DNA of 64,000 nt from assembly GCA_015698045.1 (NCBI GenBank), contig BLAL01000090.1, positions 1 to 64,000 of the forward strand, written 5' to 3'. Shown piece by piece: positions 16,898-37,430 of the stretch. This DNA is from Rhizophagus clarus (taxonomy: Eukaryota > Glomeromycota > Glomeromycetes > Glomerales > Glomeraceae). Made by a program: the position numbers and the translations under genes. Position 1 is the stretch's first letter; the number at the start of each line of letters is the position of its first letter. The notes below the pieces were generated by a model. The model was not told the DNA's origin. It saw only the letters and a program-made list of their open reading frames with translations, and ran no database searches.

Positions 16898-18258
16898 TTA
16901 ATTAAATAAATAAGGTAAGGCATCAGCATCTGGCATTGCTTGTACTAGTGGTTTGATTCGTTTTTCATAACTATCTGGAGTATTTATTTCTAAAAACTTT
17001 TTATTAACAAGAGCAAATATAGCACTTCGGTTAGTCCCTACCATAACTTCTCTATATTTTTCACGCAACCAATTTAGAAAAAGAGGTTCAGTATTAATAG
17101 CTGGATTACCTGCTGCATAAGGATCATTGGCAGGAACAGGTGCAAATCTACCTGTCATCTTATTTATCATAACTTGACATCTTGCAGCGGCATTAAAGGC
17201 AGCAACGGCTAAGGGACGTGCCATCTCATTTATATTTCTAAGCTTTTGATAATATACATCTGGTGGTTCCTACCCATCATAATTGGGTAATTGTGTAAAT
17301 AATGGTGCTAATGTATGCATGACATCTTGTATTGTAGCCATGTTTCCTGGAGAATTGTTTTGTAAATTCAAAATAATTTGTCGTGAATTTAATTCCCTAC
17401 CCTTCCATTTTTGATATTTATTAAATACAAATGCCCGATTAAATTCTGCTAAGTCTGCCTCAACTTTGCGTCTCTGATTTATTAGCTGAAGGATGGTTTT
17501 TTCTCCTACTAATACATTTATTCGGTTTTGTTTTCTTAAGGCTATTCTTTGACCATTAGTTTGCCTATCTTGAGCTATTTGCCACCAACGTCGATGCTCA
17601 TTTGCCTCATTATTATATGCCAAAGTCAGTAGCTGAGCTCTTCGAAGACATTCATTTCTAACATTTGCCATATCATTTATAAGGTTATTTATCTGACCAT
17701 AGGTATTATTAAGCAGACCATAAGCAGTAATAAGCTGACCTTGCATGTTAATAGCATCTTAAGCATGTCTTTGCATAAGTCCACGAGCAGTTGTTAATGA
17801 GATTCGTATTCCATTTAGTGTATTTTTGGGGTTAAATGATGTATCCCCATCAATATATGCTTTCACCCGATCTAGTGCTGTAGCGATATTTATTAAAATA
17901 TCAGGTATGGCCATATTTTCTTGTTCTTCTTCAAAATGTTTATTACTAGATTTAGATAATTCTTGTATACGAGATTTAAGTTTATCTATTGTGTCTTCTA
18001 GCTGGATAATTCGATTATCTTAAATAATTAATGCCTCCTCTTTTAGCTCCAAGTGATCCTGACATTTTTTAAGTTCACTTAGAATAACCTTACATTTATC
18101 CTTTAGCTGATTAACTTCATCATCATAAGATTGTATATTCATTTCAAGATGAGAAATATATTGCTCACAGGCTTTAATTTCCTCTTCAAGTTTGCAGATT
18201 TTCTTTTGTACTAACTTTATCCCTAAATCAAAGTTGCTGTTTAGTTGTTCAAGATATG
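16898..18258 (-). pseudogene. Coiled-coil and middle part of gag-like polyprotein (copy 2)
   Basis: The coiled-coil N-terminus is readable from about 18258, but the start codon is ATA where copy 1 has ATG. Stops (TAA near 18020, TAA near 17761 replacing a Gln codon, TAG near 17270 replacing a Gln codon) split it. The Asn-Glu-x-Arg-Arg-Trp-Trp motif broken by TGA in copy 1 is intact here with CGA. The remaining open pieces are 17270-17746 and 16898-17224. Overall the protein order is the same as in copy 1. Confidence 0.55.
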
Positions 18259-19398
18259 TCTGATCAACTCCTATTGTTACCTATTATTTCTATAGATTCT
18301 GGTAAAACTCGAAATCTTGATATTTCTATTGCTTTGAAAAAGATTTATTATCAGCCTATTGGTTATTATCGAAATGTTAAAAAATTACATGAAGCTTCTC
18401 TTAAAGCTGGGTATGATTTTAGTTTAGACGAAGTAAAAGACTGGCTTGAGAGACAAGCTATACACCAAATACATAAGCCTCGTCCTAAATATATTCCTTG
18501 TGCAAGTTTTACCTCTATTACTACTCCCAATGAAGTCCATCAGGCAGATATTCTTTACATGCCTTATGATAAAGTAGGACGAATTACATATCTTTTTTGC
18601 CTCAATATTGTGGACGTGGCTTCGAGATATAAAGTATTCATCCCTATTGGTGCATATAGTGTCAAGGATAGGCAGGGAATCTTAACTTCAAAGATTATTG
18701 CTAGAGCTCTTAAAGAGAAATATGATAACCCTGAGTGTCCTCTTGTATGGCCGAAATTATTAATCACTGATAGGGGTTCTGAATTTAAGGGACAATGTGA
18801 AGTACATATGATGGAACATAATGTAAAAATTCAGAAGGCAAAATCTAAGCGTACTATGGGTATTATTGAAAGATATAATCGTACCTTGGTTGAAAAACTA
18901 TTTCCTTCTCAGGGTGCTTCTGATCTCTTGTCTTTGCATTTAAATGATCATTCTAGAGCTTGGGTGAAAAATTTGCCTTTAGTTGTTGAGAACATTAATA
19001 ATTCTATCACACGTCAGATAGGTATTTCTCCAGTTGAGGCTATTGAAAAAGAAGAGGTCTTTGCTAAGCCTACTTATTCTCGTGATGGTCTAATAGGTTT
19101 TGATGAAGAGAAGCTTTCTAGTAATGTTCTTGTTCGTTATTTACTTTATCCTGGTGATTTGGAGGGTGGAAGATGTCGTGCTGGTGATTTGAATTGGTCT
19201 CCTTATATTTATCATATCCGTCAATCTATAGTACAAAAAAATAAGCCAGTTTTATACTGGCTGGAAGAAGTCCCCTTTGGGCTAATTGATAATGATGATT
19301 ATATTCTCAAACGTCCTGAAAGATCTTTTGTTCGAGAAGAATTGATGGTTATTCCCTTTGATATAGAATTACCTCCTCAGTGGGTCTTATCAAATTGA
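18256..19398 (+). CDS. DDE integrase, Polinton/retrovirus type (copy 2, 380 aa)
   Basis: This is a full-length homologue of the integrase at 5717, with all three catalytic residues: Asp in His-Gln-Ala-Asp-Ile-Leu, Asp in Ile-Thr-Asp-Arg-Gly, and Glu in Gly-Ile-Ile-Glu-Arg-Tyr. It has the same N-terminal region and the same C-terminal Asp-Leu-Asn-Trp-Ser and Phe-Val-Arg-Glu-Glu-Leu-Met-Val tail. It is ten residues longer, because of an insertion before the last motif. Both integrases are open while the surrounding element genes are broken, which suggests either recent activity or selection on this gene. It is divergent from the coiled-coil gene with overlapping 5' ends, as in copy 1. Confidence 0.85.
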   Translation: MSDQLLLLPIISIDSGKTRNLDISIALKKIYYQPIGYYRNVKKLHEASLKAGYDFSLDEVKDWLERQAIHQIHKPRPKYIPCASFTSITTPNEVHQADILYMPYDKVGRITYLFCLNIVDVASRYKVFIPIGAYSVKDRQGILTSKIIARALKEKYDNPECPLVWPKLLITDRGSEFKGQCEVHMMEHNVKIQKAKSKRTMGIIERYNRTLVEKLFPSQGASDLLSLHLNDHSRAWVKNLPLVVENINNSITRQIGISPVEAIEKEEVFAKPTYSRDGLIGFDEEKLSSNVLVRYLLYPGDLEGGRCRAGDLNWSPYIYHIRQSIVQKNKPVLYWLEEVPFGLIDNDDYILKRPERSFVREELMVIPFDIELPPQWVLSN

Positions 19399-19770
19399 CG
19401 ACAAGAAGTCTTCAGTTTCTTCATTAACCTGTTCTTCTGTATTGAAATAATTCTTAGCTAATTTATAATATAACTTATATAGGTCTATAACAGCATTGAG
19501 AATTTTTGGATCTTTTCCATACCAAGATTTGTATTCATCCATGATTTGATGATACTTATCCTTAGTTGGGAACAATCTTTTTGCATTTTCTAGGATAAAT
19601 TCATCAGGGTCTTCTGCCTGGCGTAATTTTTTGATTTGCTCTTTATATGATTGCATGAATTTACCATCTTTTGGCCTTCTATAGTAGATGCCTGTCTTGA
19701 CTACATTTATTAATGCCTGCTCAACCTGCTGGGAGGTAGGCTTGGCTTCAAGTAATTAAATTTGTGTACT
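19390..19770 (-). pseudogene. 127-aa type protein of the mobile block (copy 2)
   Basis: The homologue of 6834-7217 overlaps the integrase stop by a few bases. The open part (19390-19656) keeps the Tyr-Lys-Ser-Trp-Tyr-Gly motif and the acidic end. Upstream coding can be followed to an ATG at about 19770, but a TAA at the sixth codon replaces a CAA of copy 1. The protein could still start at an internal Met. Function is unknown. Confidence 0.55.
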
Positions 19771-19846
19771 CATTGTGTATAAAGTTTTTTATATATTACC
19801 ATTACAGATTTTTCTCTTTAATTAATTATTTCCCTATATAGTGAAA

Positions 19847-20086
19847 ATGATCAGAGAATATTTCTGTCCATACTTACTTAATACTGGTAAGGCCCATGGA
19901 GTCCCCTGCATGCGACCAGAAGGATGCCATTTACATTGGAAGGTTAAATCACGCATCCCTTGTAGTAAATGTGGTAAGCCTACTGGTTCTACTTCAGGAC
20001 TATGCCCATTGCATGTTAAAGGATACTATGTGATTCAATATGTTAACAGGCTTCGGGATAAGGCTCGGTGTACTCAGAATAGTTAG
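19847..20086 (+). CDS. 79-aa Cys/His-rich protein of the mobile block (copy 2)
   Basis: This homologue of 7299-7541 keeps a fuller set of possible zinc ligands: Cys near residue 7, Cys, then Gly-Cys-His-x2-His-Trp, then Cys-Ser-Lys-Cys, then Cys-x2-His. The end Tyr-Val-Asn-Arg-Leu-Arg-Asp is shared. The spacing suggests two small zinc sites. No named domain is recognised. Confidence 0.6.
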   Translation: MIREYFCPYLLNTGKAHGVPCMRPEGCHLHWKVKSRIPCSKCGKPTGSTSGLCPLHVKGYYVIQYVNRLRDKARCTQNS

Positions 20087-20917
20087 CAATTTTTAGTATG
20101 ATTTAGAGGTGACACTTATAGGTGTAATTTTTTTTGTATGACTTATTTGACCTTATGATTTTATTAAGAAAATGGGTCTAGAATGGTTTTCTGTGTATTG
20201 TGAAATTATTTGTATGCTAGAATAAAGTAGAATAATATTTAAAACTCTTTCCTGTTATCCATTTTTTTTCGTATGACTTAATTTTTTGTATGACATAAAA
20301 TTTTTCATATGACTTATTTGTCCTAATGATTTTATTAAGAAAATGGGTCTAGAATGATTTCCTGCATATTGAAAAATTACTTATATGCTAGAATATAGTA
20401 GAATAATATTTAGAACTCTTTCCTGTTATCCATTTTTTCGTATGACTTAGCTTCACTAAGTCATACGAAAAAATTTTTGATTTTATCAATGAATCAGCTT
20501 TAGAATTAATTCTAAGATAACATAAAAATCTGATATGCAAAATGAGCTTGCATTTGCGGCCTGCGAGCACACTCAGATACTTTGGTCTTCAGTGCTCTTG
20601 GCCTTTTTTAAAGTCAAGCAATATGGCATACTTTTTTCGTTATATTATTTGAGATTAAAATCAGGCCAGCGCGTTAACAAAGATGGTTATCTCCTTTAAC
20701 TTGAAAACTAAAAATTTGGGCAAAATGGGTATGTTAACAGGATTTGAGCCCAGCTTGATCTTAAGTCTAAATTCGATATTAGATTTCGATATGTTTACTG
20801 GTCTTAGAAATAAATTTGGGGTTAAAAAAGATTACATAAATTTCATATATCGGGAAATAAGCCGGGAGAGGCTTACACTAATTATACCTATATGGAAATC
20901 TGACCCCAGAACCCCCA
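20087..20917 (+). other. Non-coding right end of mobile block, copy 2
   Basis: The layout matches copy 1: two tandem units of about 170 bases (20110-20480) containing repeated GTATGACTTA, closed by a palindrome at about 20439-20477 (TCGTATGACTTAG, short loop, CTAAGTCATACGA). The aligned segment follows, with a hairpin at 20558-20603 and the terminal CCAGAACCCCCA. The repeated motif differs completely from that of copy 1, although position and symmetry are the same. Confidence 0.6.
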
Positions 20918-22960
20918 TTTTATTTTATATGATGCATATCAGTTACATCTGATGCAAATTGACACTTGATGCTGTAGTATGAGGAATAGAATAACAAAGA
21001 TAATTAGACATAAATATAGTTAAATTAATTACGTGATATAGTAGTACAAGTTATTTTTAGAATTTATTGTTAGCTTAGATTTATTTTTAATTTAAATTTT
21101 ATTTTTATTTTATATATTTTTAGATTAGAAAAAAATAGTATTAGAAACATAGCAGGAATAATTTCTTATAGTAATTTAGTCAAAGGAATAGTTGAAAGAA
21201 GGGAATAATATAATGTTTCAGAATAAAATATCTTTAAAATTTCAGATCTTTCTAAATAATATAATATTAAAAGGAAGGAATGACTAGATTTAAGTAAGAA
21301 GAAAGATGAAAAACATTTTCTTATATTTCCTATAATCATAGTTTAGTGTAAAACCTGAAAAATAGGATTAAATAGAAAATAATTTTCAGATTTTGTATAA
21401 ATACACTCTGTAAAATTGGGAAAAATCCCAGATTTTTGAATCTGCAGCTAATAATAATAAAGCTTAAATAAAATTTTGAAAAGAAAAAACATTTTAAATA
21501 TCATCTTTTAGTAGTTTTATTAAAAGGAAATTATTGATTTAGATTTATTTTGAACTGATAACTCTATCTAGATGTCTGAATATTTATTTTGATATGTCAA
21601 ATAAAAAGTAAAGTTATGCTTGTTTAAAAATTAATGATAATTATAAAGTTATGGCAGAAGCTCTCTAGAAATGAAAAATAAGAAAAATTATATATGAAAA
21701 AAGATATGATTAAAAAGAATATGTCTTCTTAAGAAATTGAGAATAAAGAAATGTGTTTTCTTATAAAAGTGAAAATAAAGAAATTAGTTTTCTAATAAAA
21801 TAAAAAGTAAAAGAAATGTTAAGAGAAGTTATTAAAACTAAACCAAGCATATAAAGAGTTTATCATGAAAAATTATTGTGATGACAGTTTTTACTGATAG
21901 GATGATTCTTACCTCATAACGCACAACATATATATTTATTAAAATAGATAAAACTAGATAATAATTACTTCTATTATACATGTAATATTTCTAGCTAAGG
22001 TCAGTTCAAACATTCATTAGTTTTTTTATCTCTATTACTTTATATCATAATACTAATAATAATATTCATATTTTCTTTATTTCTTTTTACTTATATTTTA
22101 ATACTAATAATACTAACAATACTAATTATGATTTTTTACTCCTTTTACTTTAATACTAACATGCTTATTCTTTTATTTTGTCTTCTCTTTCTTTTATTTC
22201 TTTATTTTTTTATTCAATATTTTTAATTATATATAATACTTTTACATATATTTCATAATTTATTATGTAATTATAGAAATATTTGTTTATTAATACTAAT
22301 TATTTTAATACTAATATGTTTTTTGTTTTATATTATAATACCAATAATACTATTTATGTTTTTTTTTACTTTAATACTTATTTCTTTTTTTTTTTATATT
22401 TAATTAAATTATTACTCTTTTTTTTTATTTTTATATATTTTGTATTAATAAATACTTGTAATTTTTTATGTTTAATAAAATTATATTTAATAAAATACAC
22501 ATTATATAAATTATATAAACTTATAATAGTACAAAAAATAAAGTATTATTTATCAAAATATTTTGAAATATTATAAAATATTACATTGTGTAAAATCACA
22601 AATTATTACAAATTGTAAAATTATAAAATATAGAATTTTAATATTATAATATTTCAAAATTATAATATTTTGAAATAACTAAAAAATTACAAAATATTAC
22701 ATTTATACAAACTTGTAGCAGGTCTGAAAACTTATGAAATATTATATAAAATTATAAAATCTTGCATATTAATATAAAATTGCAAAATATTACAAATCGT
22801 AAAATTACAAAATTTTGTATATTGTAATATTTTAAAAAGTTACAAAATATTATACTTACACAAATTTATAACAAATCTGAAAACTTATAAAATATTATAA
22901 TGTGTTAACTTGCACAACTTTTTGCATTATAAAATTTTCTGATAAATCTATTACAAATTA
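20918..22960. other. AT-rich intergenic region, no gene seen
   Basis: Very AT-rich DNA. Open frames here are low-complexity Phe/Tyr/Asn/Ile-rich artefacts. Bases 22560-22960 repeat short AAATATTACAAATTGTAAAAT-like motifs. No coding, tRNA or transposase signal was recognised. Confidence 0.6.
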
Positions 22961-23770
22961 GCATATTTTTATTGGTTAGTTTAAATTACATAATATTATA
23001 CAAATCTAAAAAAGAAAATTTTTGTTCTCAAAAAAATGGAAAATTTATTACACAAAGTTATATAGACTTTTAAAAAAGAAAATTTTTTTATCAATCACTT
23101 GATAAAAAAAAGGTTTTTGTTAAATAAGTTAAAAATAACATTTAAAATCATTTTTGTCATTCTAAATAAACTTATTAAGAAGGTAAAAATATATTTATTA
23201 TAATATTTTTTAAAAATTTATGTATTATAAATTTTTTTATAATTTTTTTTTTAAGATTATTACAAATAATATTTATAACAGATTGTTATAACTTACAAAT
23301 ACATTTATTTATTTTTATTTATATAAAAATATTAATTTTTTTAATATAAAAACCTAATTTCAAAAATTGGGTTTATATAAACCTATTATAAATATTATTT
23401 GTAACAATATAATTAATATACTTTTATTGGTCAATTTAAGTTACCTAAAATTATATAAATCCAAAAAAAAAAATTTTGTTTTTAAAAAAATAAAAATTTT
23501 TATTATACAAAATTACATAAACTTTTAAAAAAAGAAATTTTATTTTAAAAAAAAGGAAATTTTTGTTTAGAAAAAAGGAATTTTTATTATATAAGATTAA
23601 ATAGACTTTTAAAAAAAAAATTTCTTTACTAATCACTTAATATAAAAAATAATTTTTGTTAAATAAGTTAAAAATAACATTTAATATCATTTTTATTATT
23701 TTAAATAAATTTGCTAAAAAGGTAAAAATACATTTATTATATTATTTTTTAAAATTTATATATGGGGTTT
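22961..23770. repeat. Direct duplication flanking a palindromic segment
   Basis: A unit beginning TTATTGGT near 22969 and ending near 23225 recurs, diverged, from about 23425 to 23765; both contain GTTAAATAAGTTAAAAATAA. Between them (about 23255-23412) is an inverted repeat with arms ATTACAAATAATATTTATAA and its complement. A further copy of that arm lies near 24027. Confidence 0.6.
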
Positions 23771-23774
23771 GTTT

Positions 23775-23980
23775 TTTTTTACATCTGCAATACATTACAC
23801 CCTGAACACTATGGATAAAATTATATAATATTAGGCAAAATTAAACATGTAAGAGATGTAAAAATAGATTTTTTACAACTGAAAAAATTCTGTTTCTAAA
23901 ATACATATAAAAAATTGAAAAGGAGAGGGGTGTGACACAGATGATAAAAAAGGGTGCAATGCATCGCAGGTGCAAAAAAT
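23775..23980. mobile_element. MITE-like inverted-repeat element, about 200 bp
   Basis: The left end reads ACATCTGCAATACATTACAC and the right end is the complement of GCACCTGCGATGCATTGCAC, both continuing into CCC. No coding capacity. It is inserted at the end of the AT-rich duplication. Confidence 0.65.
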
Positions 23981-24457
23981 TATAAAATCCTTTATATATT
24001 ATATATAATTTTTTTTTTAAAGATTATTACAAATAATATTTATAATAGTTATAAATATATTTATTTTATTATAATAATCAAAAAAATCAAAACAAAAAAA
24101 AGGCTAATAATAAATTAAGAATTTGTATTTATTATATCTGAAAATAGTATATTATTATAAATAGAATCTTTTTTTGTTTTTAAAGCTTTATTAATATAAC
24201 ATATATAAATTTTAAAATCAACTTAAAATTAGGGTAAAACTACCAGAAATAAAAAACAATAAAACTATATCATTTTATCTGATTTTTATATATATGTATT
24301 AAATTTCAAATCTAAATCATATTAACAATTTAGGATTAAAACAGTTTTTACTACTGCAATTTTTTTCTTAATGTATTATTCAAAACTACTATTATTTATT
24401 TTATATAGGATTTCTTGTAACTTCAGCAAATTTATCTACATAAATTATTATTTTAAG

Positions 24458-27494
<3,037 letters not shown>

Positions 27495-27898
27495 CTTCCC
27501 GAGAATAAATAAATAAAAAAAAAAAAAAAAAAAAAAAAGAAGAGAGATATAATTATTGATAATCTAATATTTGCTAGATTATCAAGATTTTTTTTATTTA
27601 TAGTGATGCACAAATTGATCGGGATTTACCAAAAAAATCACGTCTTAAAAAAACTGATTTTTTAAAATTCACACAATTTGAGAATAAGAAAACTAAATGA
27701 CAATCTCTAATAAAGGAGAAATATAAAAATAATTATAACGATAAGAATTGCTGGATCTGATTATAGATGCTTGATTATTTTACTTCATTAAAATAACTTT
27801 GAACTCGTAATTCCAACGCTCTATTTAAATAAAAAATTTTCAATGATAATTATTTGATGCATAATGCTTTAAGCATAAGAAAAAAAGTGAAAAGACAT

Positions 27899-31401
<3,503 letters not shown>

Positions 31402-31685
31402 TTATACTCTTCGATTGATCAAATGATTTTTTCTTCGTATTTGCATAGCAGTGATGTCACTCCTAGGTTGCGGTAGTTACACAATATTAGTATAACGTAA
31501 AAAAGTTACTTGACATGAGAAATTCCTGCAACTATAGTCACACCAGATGATTGATGCCTATAATTGTCTTCGATCTTTTATTTAATGATCTAACGAATAC
31601 GTAATGATATAATGGTAGAAAACGGTAAAAATAGTTGTATCTCGTAGTTCTCACGACAAAAACTCTCTCTTGGAATTAATTAGCC
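31402..31685. promoter_or_regulatory. Shared divergent intergene of NCL1 and UGP1
   Basis: Only 284 bases separate the start codons of two divergent housekeeping genes, so both promoters and 5' leaders must lie here. I see no clear TATA box at a canonical position. The UGP1-proximal part is AT-rich, with a pyrimidine stretch just before the start. Confidence 0.55.
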
Positions 31686-33650
<1,965 letters not shown>

Positions 33651-33780
33651 CTGGTCAATCTTTCTGAAAGCAAATCCTTTAGTATAATTATTGTTCACAT
33701 GACCATACATGTTATCTAATTAAAAGCGTTATTTGTTGCTTTTTTAAAATAATTAGAATAGATGCATTTTTATATTATTG

Positions 33781-33782
<2 letters not shown>

Positions 33783-33815
<33 letters not shown>

Positions 33816-33829
33816 CTTTTTTTTTTCCT
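33783..33829. repeat. Long T homopolymer downstream of UGP1
   Basis: An almost pure T run of about 43 bases (one or two C interruptions at the end) lies about 130 bases after the UGP1 stop. Bases 33830-34680 are AT-rich and hold no recognisable gene, with a further A run near 34484-34503. Confidence 0.85.
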
Positions 33830-34686
33830 TTTTTGAATGGACAATTTTTATTTCCAGAAATATAGGATAATTGATAAAATCTTGGGTTTAGCAAATTAAG
33901 TTTTGATTAATAAAACTGATTTATTGATCTGTAACAAGAGTTATTAATTGCAACTGAAATTTTATTATTAAATTTTAAGTTTAAACTTTATTGTTTCTAA
34001 CTAACTAATTATATAGTACATTTTTTTACTATATGGATTATAATATAATTAAAGATAGTTCAGACAATTTTTTTTTAAAGTTTGAAATACAAAAGATTTT
34101 TTTTTTTTACTTAATTATTACAGTATATATCATTTATATTTAACTTTAAAACTTATAATTCTTAGAGTTCAAATATTATAAAAAATGTAGTCACAATTAT
34201 AAAAAACAATTTTTATGACTTATTTTCTTAATTATTGATTTATTAATAGTTATAAAGATTTGAAAACAGATTATATTATTAATTATAAATCTATATTGGT
34301 TAATCTGTAATTATTATAATTCAAATTTGAATAATTAATTATGACAGAATTTAGAAATATATATATTATAAAAATCAGGAGATAAAAAAAAATTTACTAT
34401 AAACTATACATAAAAGTTTTTAAACAGTATGCAAAATTAATATTTGCCTGTTTTCTATAAATTTGATTTGTTAAAATTTCTGTAAAAAAAAAAAAAAAAA
34501 AAATATTATTATATTACTTAAATAAATAAATAAAAATTTCACTTGTATATATTATTCATTTTTTTATTAATTATAAATTTATTCTGTCAAAATTAATGTA
34601 GCCGTTTATGACTAAATAATATAATTATATTATTTAGTCATAAACAGTTTAGATTAGATTATTTAGTAATAAAATAATTTAACTAT

Positions 34687-37426
34687 CCCTTAAACGGTTT
34701 TGCAGGCAAATTTGCCTGCAATTTATTGAAAAAAAATATTTGTCATATAAAACTTTTCAATAAAAGCCAGATCATCATAAAATTTTTACAGCAATATTGA
34801 ACAATAGTTTAACTATCAAAATGTATAGTTAAATCGTTGGCTGATCATAAAAATTAAACCAGTATTTAACCTATAAAAATGCTTACCAATACCTCAGAAT
34901 TTTTTAATTTCAGCGTTCGAAGTTGTTTTCTTTTTCTCATGTTATTTTCCTTACCTTTGCTTAAATTTTTTTATTTTTACTATGGATACTAATGAGTATG
35001 ATGAACAGAATTTGTTTGTTGTTGATTTTTCACGAAATATTTATGATATTACTGGTGAACAAGATGATAATAGCGATAATGATGATAATTTTAAAGAAAT
35101 TTGAAATGAAAAGAATTTTGGTGGAAATAGAGGTAGAGGTAGAGGTCAAAGATGAGGTCAAGGTTGGAATAGTACAAGAAATAACAGTAGTGGAAGGGAT
35201 AATAGAGAACAAATTGCACAACTCCCACCTCTATCTTTTTTTAACGCTTTTTAACATACAAAGCCTTTACACAAATTTACAGTAAACTTATCTAATGACT
35301 TTCTTTCATCATCACCTTATTTAATTTTTTCTCTTTTCTTCTTTCTTGCACAGATAGAGATAATTGTTAAAAATACAAATAAGTATGCATATGTAAAGGA
35401 TGCAGAAAAAGGACGTCAATAGAAAGAATTAACAATAAAAGAGTTTAGAATTTGGTTGGCAATTCTAATATATGCAGGTGTATTTAAATTGCCCAGTATC
35501 TGAGATTATTGAAATAGAGATAATAAATTTCCTGAACATAAAATTTCAACTTTTATGTCTTTAATTTGTTTTGAGCAGGTATTTTAATTTTTATGTTAAT
35601 ATTTTATTAAATTAATTAAAAGCTAATTAAACTGTTCATTAAATATGTTTAGATTAAGCGTTTTATACATATTTCAGATTGCACTGCTCCACTACCATTT
35701 TGGTATTCTAAAGTAAACCCTTTGGCAACTCATATCCAAACAGTTTCTAAATCAATTTGTGTACCATCATCAAACATCTCAGTTGATGAGATGATAGTTA
35801 GATTTTCTGGAAGAAGCATTCATACTATAAGAATTAAAAATAAACCCACCCCAGAGGGTTACAAAATTCTCTCTCTCTGTAATGCTGGTTACACATATTC
35901 TTTTGTTTTTACATCCAGAGTTCAAAATCAATCTGAGGTTCAACAAGTAACAGAATTAAGTAAAGTGGGTAATGAAGTGGATAATCACCTTGCTTCTCAA
36001 TTGCTAATTGAAAATAAATCATTTAACATTTATATAGACAATTATTTTTCTAGTATTAAGCTTTTTAAATATCTATGTGAAAAAAAATTGGAGCATGTGG
36101 AACTGTTCGCAAAAATAGTACTAACTTTCCACAAATTCTTAAAGTAGACAAAAAACTGGATTGTGATACACTTTCTGGGATGGTTGTTGATAATATGTTG
36201 GCTATTTTGTGGATGGATAATGGTCTAGTAACGATGCTTTTAACTATTCACCAAATTGATAATGGAAATGAAAATTGGATTGAGAGAATTCGGCGAAGAC
36301 CACGAGAAACAAGTACTAATGCAGTTAAAGTTCGAGCAGTTTTTGGAACTGCAAGCAAAAAATCTCTACCCATTCCTGTTGTAATTGATGACTATAACCA
36401 CTTTATGGGTGAAGTTGATATTGCTGATCAGTTACAAGGATATTATGATACTCAATTACCAGTACGAAGGACATGGATGCCATTGTTTTTCTGGTTGTTA
36501 GATATGACACTAATTAACTTATACTTGATATTAAAAAAAATTAATGCAAATGTTAATCATCAAAAAGATTTTAGAATGCAATTAGCGTGAGATTTAATTA
36601 AAGAAGATTTAGAAGGAAATGAAAAAAAGCCACACACACAAAGTCAAGTTCATGAATTAGAAAAACAATTTAAGTTAATTCATGTTGATCCTAACAAAGA
36701 GCATCAATATGATACGGCAAAATTTGAACTCCCTATAGAAAGTTTATCATCAGAGGGTCATTTTCCAGAATGGAGAAAAACAAGAAGTAGTTGTGTATGG
36801 TGTAAATATTTAGTAAAAAAAAACCAGGAAAAAGCATCAAAAAATCCTTCTCAATCACAGCTATATTGCATAAAATGCAATTTAGCTTTATGCTGTAATA
36901 AGGAAAGAAGAAATTGTTTTAGGGATTATCATACTTATAGAGAAGATAGCAATTAAAATGAAGTTTTAGTTTTAATTTTTTAATTTAAAATTGTAATATG
37001 CACTTCGCACTTTTTTTATGAATTTTACAAAAATTGTTCTTTCTTTTAGTGTATATGTAATTTCAAAATCTTATTTCTAAATCATAAAAATTAACATAAT
37101 AAAAGTTGTTACTCATAACTTAATTTACATTTTATTATTAAGGTTTGATATAGCTATAACCAAATCCCAATAAGTTCGCCAAGATTAAATACAAAATTTT
37201 TTTAAAAATCAGATTATTATTAAAATGCAACGTTTTAATCAGCGGTTAATTTTAATTTTTCAGTACATAATCAGAAAATGATAGTCATTGCTATGTAATG
37301 TAATATTAAAACTATTTGGAAAAAAATTTTTATGAGAGTAGCTTTATTCTTCGAAAAATTAGATGAGAGCCATAATTTCAGTAAAATTGCAAGCAAATTT
37401 GCCTGCAATGTCTTACCGTTTAAGGG
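34687..37426 (+). mobile_element. piggyBac-type transposon, about 2.7 kb, decayed
   Basis: The ends carry inverted repeats CCCTTAAACGG, followed a few bases inward on both sides by the palindrome GCAGGCAAATTTGCCTGC (left, exact) and GCAAGCAAATTTGCCTGC (right). The interior encodes a piggyBac transposase. Flanking DNA on both sides contains ACTAAATAATCT-type repeats in mirrored orientation. A clean TTAA duplication is not evident. Confidence 0.8.
34982..36956 (+). pseudogene. piggyBac transposase, decayed
   Basis: The readable protein starts at the ATG at 34982 with an acidic N-terminus and an Arg/Gly-rich segment. The DDE-like core includes Ser-Val-Asp-Glu-Met-Ile-Val-Arg-Phe (first Asp), Ile-Tyr-Ile-Asp-Asn-Tyr-Phe-Ser-Ser (second Asp), a Tyr-Asn-His-Phe-Met-Gly-x-Val-Asp-x-Ala-Asp motif and a C-terminal Cys-rich domain (Cys-Val-Trp-Cys ... 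Cys-x2-Cys). An intron is likely at 35579-35651. Stops (near 35102, 35153, 35420, 35500-35510, 36588) and a frame shift near 36090 show it is inactive. The best open pieces are 35722-36147 and 36180-36590. Confidence 0.8.
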
Positions 37427-37430
37427 ATAA

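Noticed and set aside
20683-20952. 89-codon frame at the right end of mobile block copy 2
   Set aside because: The matching DNA in copy 1 is conserved in sequence but not in frame, so it is non-coding.
27840-27898. Extension of the last NCL1 exon to a later stop in the frame with Gly-Gly-Ser-Lys
   Set aside because: The splice acceptor at 27986 puts the exon in another phase, ending at TAA 27899-27901 and giving a family-like Trp-Arg-Ala-His-Lys end and a total divisible by three.
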